Translations under genes and position numbers: made by a program
Shown: positions 6,951 to 14,725 of the stretch, in pieces
Layout: each line of letters opens with the position of its first letter
Position numbering within the stretch: position 1 is the stretch's first letter
The notes under the pieces: model-generated
What the model was told of the DNA's origin: nothing
Databases searched by the model: none
Seen by the model: only the letters and a program-made list of their open reading frames with translations
Virus record (IMG/VR): IMGVR_UViG_3300029624_000204
Coordinates: 1 to 41,980 of that record
Reading direction: 5' to 3' (one strand)
Source of the DNA: a virus
Length of the DNA stretch: 41,980 bases

Positions 6951-9900
6951 TCAGTTGGCGGCGTTTTCAAGCGCCGGTTTGACTGTCGTTTGAATAAGCG
7001 TTCGGACGCCAGGCAGAGTTCCGAACGGAATTTGTCGCGTGATGGCGCGAGCGCCTTCGCTGTTGATGTCACGATTTGCGACCTGTGACCCAATCGTGAC
7101 CAGGTCTTGAATAGTGCCTACTGTCGGCCCAAAGAACGCACCGAGCGCGTTCCGGCTTGCGAACCGAGACACATCTGCTCCGCGATCCTCATCACCCGCC
7201 AACATCTGCGCGGCCGATTTGACACCGAAGGGCATATCGAGTTTTTCGCCGATGTTGGAGACTTCCATAAGCACCGTTGCAATGCCGGTCCGATCGAAAC
7301 CGTCAGCAATCCAAAGGCCCGGGTTGTCAGCCAAGCGCTCTGCCGCCTCAAAGTCCCCTCGCTCAATGAACTTGAGATAAGAGACCATCATTCCGAGCGC
7401 GGTCCCAAACACCAGGAACTCTGCCAGATGCTTTTGCCGCCCCTGCAGCCGGGAAAGCAAAATGCGCTGGTGCGCAGCAAGGCCAAAGCTCTTGAACTGC
7501 ATTGCCAGCTTTCCGGTATTGGAACGCGCCCAAAGCGGCTTGTCCGCGATGCCTGGCGTGACAACGCCGCCGTCAGCTTCTTTCGCCAAGGCCGCACCTA
7601 TGACGCGCCGCGCCTCTTTGTCGTCCCAGGCCCGAAGGTTCAGCCCCCAGATGCCGTTTTCTTCCAGGCCGTATTTGTCGACCTGGTCAGCAATCCGGGT
7701 TGCCATGTTTTCGTCAATGCCGAGCTTGCCCAGATAGCCGCGCTCATGTTTTGACAGCTTGGCGAAGGAAGCCTGTCTGCCAACAACACCCCATTTGTCA
7801 GGCAAGTCCGCCAAACTGCCGCGCGTCAACCGAGCGATCTTGTTGCCAGCCTGCAGCGTGACGATTGTCTTCATGGTGTCGTTCCAGCGATCCAAGAACG
7901 TCAGCCGAGAGAAAACAGAGGTGACATTGCCCATAAGCCTGTCTGCAACCGTGCCGGCCGCGTATGGGTCATGAAGCTCTGCCAACTCTGCCAGCCGGGT
8001 TTGCAGCACCGTTTCGGTGACTGCGCCCCATTCCCGAGCATCACGCTTGGCGATCTTCGCCGCCTTCGTGGACGAGACCAAGCCGGTCAAACCGTCATCC
8101 ATGAACGACCGGAGCCCTTGACGCGTCATGACGTTGGCAATATCCGGAAGACTGGACAGCGTCACGCCACCCAGTAACCGAATAAAGTTCCAACTGAGTG
8201 CCAGGCGCGTCATGGCCGCCCAGTTGGGATGCTTTCGCTCTTCCGCCGCCCGATAAGTGCCGCGGAGCATGTCGCGGAATGCCTCTATATGCGCAACATC
8301 CGCTCTTTCCCGGGCATCCAACTTCCGCAACTCCTTGGCGTCGGAAGTGTTGGCCCGCAGTTGCGCATAGTCGTCCTGGATTTCCTTGATCTGGTCTTTC
8401 ATATCGGCCCGGCCGAACGCTCGGGTTAGCTCGACTTCGGAAGACATTTGCCGGACGTAACGACGGGCAATCATCTCCATGTCGTTCACCAGAAACTCTT
8501 CAACCATTTCGTCTGGAATGTGGAGTGTGCGCCCCTTCAAAGGCCCCTGGGAGACCGGCACCATCCAGTCGGGAACATCTTCAACCTGTTTGCCCATGAT
8601 CTTGTCAAAGGTTCCGGCCACAATTTCATCAACGTAGCCGTCAAGGTCTGCAACGTCCCCAAAGTCCAACTCTTCGGCCCGGTCCTTTGGCAGCATCGGC
8701 TTAAGTTTCTCAACCTTCGCCTTTGCTCTGGTAACGCGCTCAGCCACCTTGTTCCGGTCCGCACGAAGAGCCCGCAATTCGGCGCGCAAATCTTCGATAG
8801 ACTGGAAATCTGGCCCGCCGGATGTTATCTTGGCGTTTGCCGATGAACGGAAGGATTGCTGTTTTCCGTTGGCGACTGCCTCAGAACCACGTAGACCCTG
8901 AGTCGCATCGGCCTGTCCCTTCCCTTTCTTCTCAAAAGCAGTGAGCAGCCAGGTTTTCTGCTTGCCATCAAATTCCAACCGGACGACAGCGGAATATTGA
9001 TCGTTGCCCAACCGCACCCGGTTTTCGCTTTTGGAGACAACCTTAGTGCTTGCGAGGATTGACGGCAGATCATCTACGACTTCCGGGTGCTTTTGCAGGA
9101 TCTTTGCCAGGCCGTGACCGTTTTGTGTGACCGGGTCATAGCTGCCCCAGGTCAGATCGATCGGGCCAATGTCGCTGTGCTGCAGAGCGCCGTGTGCTTC
9201 TCCATCCTCCAGCGATCGTAGCCGCTCAATCAGTAGCCGCCAGTTGCCCTTATAGGCTTTGGCGTTAATGATCGGACCAAAGTCACCGCTTCCGACAATA
9301 TCACCGTCAGGAAACTGTGCCTCTGTCTCTGAAATCGCGCGTTCGATTGCCTCAATTCGGTTTTCTACGCGGGCTTGATCGTATCGCCCCTTTCCGTAGG
9401 CTTTCCGTGCGTCGGCATAGTCGACAAGGATTTTCACCTGCGGCGAAGCATTGGCGAACTGCCGGACCTCATTAATCTTGGCCTCTAGCTCGTTCAGGTC
9501 ATCCGCAAATTTGTTCGCCGCTGCTTCCGCTATGACGCGTTCGTTGGCGATCTTGTCCGTTGCCCGGTCTAACTCTTCCAGTTCACCGGCCATGCGCCCA
9601 ATTGATTGGTCAAGGCCGGAGAGCTTTCCCTCATTCCGTAACGCCCGGTCTAAGTGCTCTCTCACTTCCTTTGCTGTCGCGTTCGCCGGCAGGCCCATTT
9701 CAGAAAGCCAGTTTTCAACGTTGGCTTCCAAGACATCGCGCGCCGCCTCTGCCCCGAGTTCGTCATCCGTCCGGATCGGAACGCCCGCCATTTCGTCACG
9801 GATCGCAGCCAATATCTCATCTGGATCCGCATAGCCGTTTTGGTCAGTCTGGAACCGGGCCAAAAGCTCATGTTCCCGTGCAACCAGGTTGTCAACGGCC

Positions 9901-11681
9901 GAAAGCTGACCCGTCTTGCTCTGGACGCCCGGCGCGGTGCGCGGTGTCACACCCATGTTGCGCAATTCTTGGTCCAGGTAGGACCCAACTTTCACGCCGC
10001 CCATTTGTTTCAAGAGGCCCAGCACAGGCCGCTTAGGACCGGCCTTTGCCGGTCGCGAAACCTCTTTCACCGAACGCACCATGACATCGTCGTCACGCGC
10101 CTGCTTTGCGGCGGCAATCACGCTTTCAGGCACTCGGCCGCGGAGAAGGTCAAAGCGCTGACTTTCCTTCCGCTCTATGGCAGCCAGTTTGCCGGCGCGG
10201 ACCTGGCCGCGCTTGTCCAATCTCGTCTCAATTGTCCCAAGGCGGTCTTGTGCCTGGCTCAGTTCCTCTTCCAGATCCGTTGCCCGATTGATCTTCTTGG
10301 CAATCTCGATTTCTTCTTGCCTTGCAATCGCCCGGTCAACTTCGCTCCTGATATAGCGCTTGAGCACTCCACGAAATCGGCCCTCGCCCGCCAGGATCTT
10401 GCCGCGGTCATACATGCGGTAAAGATAGCTGGGCGCCGTCGTGACCTTGACGCCTTCCGGCAATAGACGGACGTCAACTGCTTCGTCTTTCAGCGGATTG
10501 GCAACGTCATTTCGCCAGGACTGCGCAACGGTCGTCACAAATTCGTTGCCGTCCGGATCAACGTCACCCCGCCGAGTAGCGCGGGCCACCGCCGCGTCAA
10601 AGTCCGGAAGTTTCCCTTTGAACCCAGCATTGCGAGCCTGCTTGAACGCTTCCCGCCGCTTGGCAATGAAGGTGGCCAGGTTGCCCGAATAGCGTTTCAT
10701 GGCCGTTTCGGCCGCCGGCCCAAGCGTCCGGCCTTCCAGCTCCCCGGCTGTGCCAACGTGGTTTTCAGCCAGGCGCAAGAATGTGCTCCGTGACTTCATG
10801 GACGGGCTGGTCAAAAGCTCCAAGCCGGGATTGAGGCGCACGGCGGCCGTTGCGTGGGCAATCGCCTTTGCAGCGCGCGTCCCGCCGATTTCAAGCTCTT
10901 TCTCCCAATCAATCGCGTCAATATCATCTTTGGACGCGGCGCCGGCACTGCGGAGCTTCCGCACGATCTGTTGGCTGACTTGAGACGGGTGCGGCGTATC
11001 GTCGGCCAGATCTTCTTCAATGGCACGGCTGAATTTCGCCCAATCGCCACGGCTGAAGAGTTGAGCCCCGCCCGCCCCGAGCAGTCCGCCCAGGATGATT
11101 GAGCCGCCAACAACATAGGCGCTTTCGCCCAGGTCGCGGGTCTGCTGCACGGAATGCAAAGCCCCTTCCTGCAGCAGTGCACCACCGCCAGCGGCCGCAC
11201 CAACCGAGATTGCAGAGCGGAGACCGCTATAGCCTACCTTGCCAGACTTCACCAAAGCGCCACCAGGCAGCAGAGTTGTCGGGCTGGCTACACTTGCAAA
11301 AACATCTGTTGCAATACCGGTCCAGCCAGCCGCTTCCACTGTTTCCCGATCACGCTTTTCTCTGTCGATGTCGGCCTTGATCGCTTCAACGACTGTGGCG
11401 TTTTGGGCTTCAATGAAGCGGTCCGCGTGTTCCTCATAACCCTCAAGGTCACCATTTGCGAAAGGGTTATAGTCCGGGTCTACGCGGAAATACTCGCGCT
11501 TTTCAAGATTGAGCGCCTCCGACGCAATCACTGCGCCGGCCTCATTTTCTGAGCGGAAAGAAGCACCCGCGGCCTCAAGAATGCCAGGGTGGTCAGCTCG
11601 ATCGCCGACCCTGATATTCAAATCCCACGGGGAATAAGCCCCCGTCTCGCTGGAAACGGGGCTGTTTCTGTCAAGCGGCAT
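6951..11681 (-). CDS. giant virion ejection protein with embedded PBECR-type nuclease domain
   Basis: A 1576-aa protein in the T7 gp16 position, probably part of the internal core ejected into the host envelope. The start is the ATG at 11681 (AAGG ribosome site, homologous-looking MPLDRN), not the further upstream frame that overlaps the lysozyme gene. It has hydrophobic helices near residues 120-200, coiled coils (about 450-515 and 700-760), and a C-terminal gp16-like region (about 1150-1576, including SWNFIRLLGGVTLSSLPDIA). At about 797-955 lies a module with FGPI, GEAHGALQH, IGPIDLTWG, HGLAKILQKHPEV, VRLGNDQYSAVVRLEF and WLLTAFEKK. This is the signature of barnase/EndoU/colicin-E5/RelE-like nucleases (PBECR group) seen in phage polyvalent proteins. 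I infer RNase activity delivered with the genome; it is untested. Confidence 0.8.
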   Translation of the reverse strand: MPLDRNSPVSSETGAYSPWDLNIRVGDRADHPGILEAAGASFRSENEAGAVIASEALNLEKREYFRVDPDYNPFANGDLEGYEEHADRFIEAQNATVVEAIKADIDREKRDRETVEAAGWTGIATDVFASVASPTTLLPGGALVKSGKVGYSGLRSAISVGAAAGGGALLQEGALHSVQQTRDLGESAYVVGGSIILGGLLGAGGAQLFSRGDWAKFSRAIEEDLADDTPHPSQVSQQIVRKLRSAGAASKDDIDAIDWEKELEIGGTRAAKAIAHATAAVRLNPGLELLTSPSMKSRSTFLRLAENHVGTAGELEGRTLGPAAETAMKRYSGNLATFIAKRREAFKQARNAGFKGKLPDFDAAVARATRRGDVDPDGNEFVTTVAQSWRNDVANPLKDEAVDVRLLPEGVKVTTAPSYLYRMYDRGKILAGEGRFRGVLKRYIRSEVDRAIARQEEIEIAKKINRATDLEEELSQAQDRLGTIETRLDKRGQVRAGKLAAIERKESQRFDLLRGRVPESVIAAAKQARDDDVMVRSVKEVSRPAKAGPKRPVLGLLKQMGGVKVGSYLDQELRNMGVTPRTAPGVQSKTGQLSAVDNLVAREHELLARFQTDQNGYADPDEILAAIRDEMAGVPIRTDDELGAEAARDVLEANVENWLSEMGLPANATAKEVREHLDRALRNEGKLSGLDQSIGRMAGELEELDRATDKIANERVIAEAAANKFADDLNELEAKINEVRQFANASPQVKILVDYADARKAYGKGRYDQARVENRIEAIERAISETEAQFPDGDIVGSGDFGPIINAKAYKGNWRLLIERLRSLEDGEAHGALQHSDIGPIDLTWGSYDPVTQNGHGLAKILQKHPEVVDDLPSILASTKVVSKSENRVRLGNDQYSAVVRLEFDGKQKTWLLTAFEKKGKGQADATQGLRGSEAVANGKQQSFRSSANAKITSGGPDFQSIEDLRAELRALRADRNKVAERVTRAKAKVEKLKPMLPKDRAEELDFGDVADLDGYVDEIVAGTFDKIMGKQVEDVPDWMVPVSQGPLKGRTLHIPDEMVEEFLVNDMEMIARRYVRQMSSEVELTRAFGRADMKDQIKEIQDDYAQLRANTSDAKELRKLDARERADVAHIEAFRDMLRGTYRAAEERKHPNWAAMTRLALSWNFIRLLGGVTLSSLPDIANVMTRQGLRSFMDDGLTGLVSSTKAAKIAKRDAREWGAVTETVLQTRLAELAELHDPYAAGTVADRLMGNVTSVFSRLTFLDRWNDTMKTIVTLQAGNKIARLTRGSLADLPDKWGVVGRQASFAKLSKHERGYLGKLGIDENMATRIADQVDKYGLEENGIWGLNLRAWDDKEARRVIGAALAKEADGGVVTPGIADKPLWARSNTGKLAMQFKSFGLAAHQRILLSRLQGRQKHLAEFLVFGTALGMMVSYLKFIERGDFEAAERLADNPGLWIADGFDRTGIATVLMEVSNIGEKLDMPFGVKSAAQMLAGDEDRGADVSRFASRNALGAFFGPTVGTIQDLVTIGSQVANRDINSEGARAITRQIPFGTLPGVRTLIQTTVKPALENAAN

Positions 11682-11695
11682 CGTTTGCCTGCCTT

Positions 11696-14209
11696 CTAAA
11701 GCTTGTTGAACTCTTCTACTGCCTGGCGCATTGCGTCGAGCGGTGCGCCGCCGGACATTTCGGAAGGCCTCAGACTGTCGCCCAAGGCCTTGCGTTTCAG
11801 AGCGTCTTCGCGCTCCTGCAGGTAACGTTCGCCGTTCTTTTCCCAATCGGCCGCCTTGCGAGCTTCTTCCGTTGCGATAGCTGCGGCGACATCAAAGCTC
11901 GATGCGAATTGTAGCTGCTGCCGCAACCCGGTTTTCGGATCGTCGTAAACAACTGTCATTCTGGGAGCTCTTCCAGTTCGGTAGTCTTGCAAGGTATATT
12001 CTTCATTCCCGACGACGAAGAAACGCGCGTATTCCTTGCCCTCTTCCTGCAATATCTGTTCAGCTTCTTTCCGGATGTACTCGTACCCACCTTCTCCGAC
12101 AGGCGGATATAGCTTTTCAACCGGGTATTTCAGCACCACGCGTGAGCCGTGTGGAGAAAATTCGGAAGTCCCCCAAGTGCGCGACATCCGGGCAAACGCC
12201 AACTCTTCGGCCGCATCTAAATCGCCGCCGACTTCACCCAAACTTTCCCGGAAGAGCTGTTTGTATTCCACTACGGCCAGCGCGCGCCCCTTTTCGGACG
12301 CCCCTAGGGCCGGCGCAAAGCCCGGTAGCCAGGCGTCATCAAACAGTCCCTCGACATGATCAGCATCAATGTCCTTCAACCGGTCCTTTACTGGCTGGCT
12401 TTCCAGGAGCGCTTCACGCTGTTTGATCGATTCCGGACTATTCAACTCCGTCAAGCGCCTCCCGGCCTCTTCGCCAGTAAGTCCCATGCTTTCCGTGTAG
12501 AACCGCCACTTGGTCGCAGCATCCTCAATTTCATTTCCATTCTCCGCACCACCCACCGCTTTTGGGTAGAGCTGGAATGTGGCTGCGGCCCGCCTATAGG
12601 CCAACTCAACCTCTTCCGCGTTCCGACTGCGAAGCCCATTGCGCATTAAGTTGACATACGACTTGGGCAATACCCCCTTGCCGGCTGCGATTGAATTTGC
12701 AGCCTGATCGGGAGAGGCACCGTCCTCAACAGAGGCCGAATAGACCAATTCTGCGTTCCTCCGATCGCCGGCATCCATCGGGTTTCCGTTGCCCGAAGTA
12801 TTGGCCCAATCCACGGCTTTACGCGCCTTTTCGCCTTCCTTTAGCGCGCCGTTGAGCGAATTAATCAGAGTCGCCTTCTGGCCATCATCAAGCAGCGGAT
12901 CGTCAAGGATTTGTTGCCGACCAACGGTTAGCGGGTCAGTGGCAATGTCCAGTTTAAAGGCTTCCTGCCGATCTGCCGCCACAGAAACAAGATCACGTTG
13001 CGCCTGATCGTTGAGCTTGACTTGGTCCTCATAGCTCAGCCGCTCCAATCGCTCTTGCACTTCCGGTGGCGCATTGGGAATTGAAGCTTTGCCGCGGATA
13101 ATGTCGGCCTCTTCCTGGCGCCGGCCGCTGTTCACGCCGCCGTTGTCACCCTTCAATCCCTCGACGGCCGCGGCGATCTGTTCAGCGTCACCGGATCGGA
13201 CCGCGGCATGAAGGCGTTCAGGCAACTCACCATAGTTGTAAGTGATCGACGTAAGGGCAGCTTGCGCCCGAGGTGGCAAACGCTGCCATGCATCGGCCCC
13301 AACTTGTTTGATTGCGATGGCCTGGAACTCAGCAATGCGGCGTTCCAGATCGCGTTCGGCATCAGCCCGGGTAACAACGGTGTCTTTCGTGACGCGGACA
13401 ACTGTCCCGTCTGCCTTTGTCACGGTGTCGGAGCCATAGCCGGCGCGCCACCCTGAAAACTGCTTGCCGTCCGGCCCGCCCGTGTCCGCATATGCCTTGG
13501 TACGAAAACTCTCTTTCGCGCGGATCAGGGACCCAGCGTCGACCGACGAAGGACCAAACAGCCTGGCGCGCTCCGTTGCAGGAAGCGTTTCCGCCCAGGC
13601 AAGGGAGGCCATCCTTTCCCAGGACTGCAATGCGCTCTGTTTTTCGATTTCAGGCAGGCCGCTTTCATTGATCAACTGCCGGCCGTGCTCCAGCGCTTCG
13701 TCATAGCTGATCGGATTTGCACGGATCCCCTTGGTAAGCTGGTCAGATCCTTCAGCAATGCCTTGCCGAAAGTAGCGTGTGCGCTCTTGTAGCTCGGTCT
13801 TTGAAAACCGATCGGCATAACGGTTCCGAAGGTTCGCAACGTCAAGCTCAGCTTGCGCCCGCACGCTTTCCGGCAGGCCTTCAATGAACTTGCCGGCGTC
13901 CGTGTTGAATTGTTCCAACATGCTTTCGGTATAACCGGCCGCGCCTGGCTGCAGGTTCGTTTGTGCTTCAAGTTCCTTTTGAGCAAACTGCCCCTCGAAA
14001 TCCAGCCAACCCTTTTTCCGCTGGAAATCGTCAATCTCATGCCGGCGTTTTTGGATCGTTTGCGCAAGGTGGCCCACCTGTCCGGCGGAATGCTGGATCT
14101 GGCGGCCCAGGGCCTCAGTTGCTTGCCCCACCGCAGTGTCAGCCACGACCGTTGGGCGCCGCACACCAGGAAGGGTTTGCGCGCCTGTAAATTTCTCAAA
14201 CCTTGCCAT
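11696..14209 (-). CDS. virion core protein with internal GH24-type lysozyme domain
   Basis: An 837-aa protein in the T7 gp15 position. A lysozyme-like domain spans about 224-375: E233 and D242 have the 9-residue spacing of the T4 lysozyme Glu/Asp pair, followed by WRAGYGSDT and a RAQAALTSITYNYG helix. The remaining sequence (1-220 and 380-837) is helical, charged and low in hydrophobics, as in other podovirus internal proteins. I infer local peptidoglycan cleavage during genome entry, a job done in T7 by the transglycosylase domain of gp16. It lies 11 nt behind the gp14-like gene and 14 nt ahead of the giant protein gene. Ribosome site weak (GACGGTG). Confidence 0.8.
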   Translation of the reverse strand: MARFEKFTGAQTLPGVRRPTVVADTAVGQATEALGRQIQHSAGQVGHLAQTIQKRRHEIDDFQRKKGWLDFEGQFAQKELEAQTNLQPGAAGYTESMLEQFNTDAGKFIEGLPESVRAQAELDVANLRNRYADRFSKTELQERTRYFRQGIAEGSDQLTKGIRANPISYDEALEHGRQLINESGLPEIEKQSALQSWERMASLAWAETLPATERARLFGPSSVDAGSLIRAKESFRTKAYADTGGPDGKQFSGWRAGYGSDTVTKADGTVVRVTKDTVVTRADAERDLERRIAEFQAIAIKQVGADAWQRLPPRAQAALTSITYNYGELPERLHAAVRSGDAEQIAAAVEGLKGDNGGVNSGRRQEEADIIRGKASIPNAPPEVQERLERLSYEDQVKLNDQAQRDLVSVAADRQEAFKLDIATDPLTVGRQQILDDPLLDDGQKATLINSLNGALKEGEKARKAVDWANTSGNGNPMDAGDRRNAELVYSASVEDGASPDQAANSIAAGKGVLPKSYVNLMRNGLRSRNAEEVELAYRRAAATFQLYPKAVGGAENGNEIEDAATKWRFYTESMGLTGEEAGRRLTELNSPESIKQREALLESQPVKDRLKDIDADHVEGLFDDAWLPGFAPALGASEKGRALAVVEYKQLFRESLGEVGGDLDAAEELAFARMSRTWGTSEFSPHGSRVVLKYPVEKLYPPVGEGGYEYIRKEAEQILQEEGKEYARFFVVGNEEYTLQDYRTGRAPRMTVVYDDPKTGLRQQLQFASSFDVAAAIATEEARKAADWEKNGERYLQEREDALKRKALGDSLRPSEMSGGAPLDAMRQAVEEFNKL

Positions 14210-14220
14210 TCAATGCACCG

Positions 14221-14724
14221 TCAAGTCGTTAAGGGACGCTGATACCAGGCGTTCCCCAAAGAGGTGGCCGCCCCGGTAAATCCACCGAGCATCGCGCCCC
14301 TTGCGCCAATGCGGCCTGCTTCCCTGTGAGAGCTTGCGCGCTCCCTGGCAGTGACCGCTTCAAATTTCAGGTTGCCGCGCTCGCCTTCTGCGCCGTACCG
14401 GATCGCCTCTAGTTCGTGCGCCGCTTCCGCCTCGCTGTCGTTCATGACGTCGACCAACGAGCCTGTTTCTGAAAGCCCCCTTTCGGCGCCTGCCGCCCGG
14501 TTGTTCCCGATGATCCGTTGCAGGCGATCGTTGACCCTTCGCCTTTCAAACGAAGCTTGCGTTTGGTTGACTTCCTTTTGGCGCTCAGCCAGTTCAGCGC
14601 GCCGCTCTTCCGCCTTGGCGTTTGCTTCCGCCTGTTGGCGGATGCCCTGTGCTTGCACAGCACTGCCGGCGAGCGTTCCCACGGCCGAAACCGCGGAAAC
14701 GATCAATGTAACCGGATCACACAT
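14221..14724 (-). CDS. T7 gp14-like virion core protein
   Basis: A 167-aa protein starting MCDPVTLIVSAVSAVGTLAG, the hallmark start of T7 gp14-family internal virion proteins: a hydrophobic N-terminal segment, a long charged coiled coil (about 25-130) and a small-residue-rich C-terminus (GARGAMLGGFTGAATSLG). The start at 14724 is preceded by GGGGA at 9 nt and immediately follows the nozzle stop. In T7, gp14 forms the outer-membrane part of the ejection channel. It is followed by the gp15-like and gp16-like genes, completing an ejectosome set. Confidence 0.85.
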   Translation of the reverse strand: MCDPVTLIVSAVSAVGTLAGSAVQAQGIRQQAEANAKAEERRAELAERQKEVNQTQASFERRRVNDRLQRIIGNNRAAGAERGLSETGSLVDVMNDSEAEAAHELEAIRYGAEGERGNLKFEAVTARERASSHREAGRIGARGAMLGGFTGAATSLGNAWYQRPLTT

Positions 14725-14725
14725 T

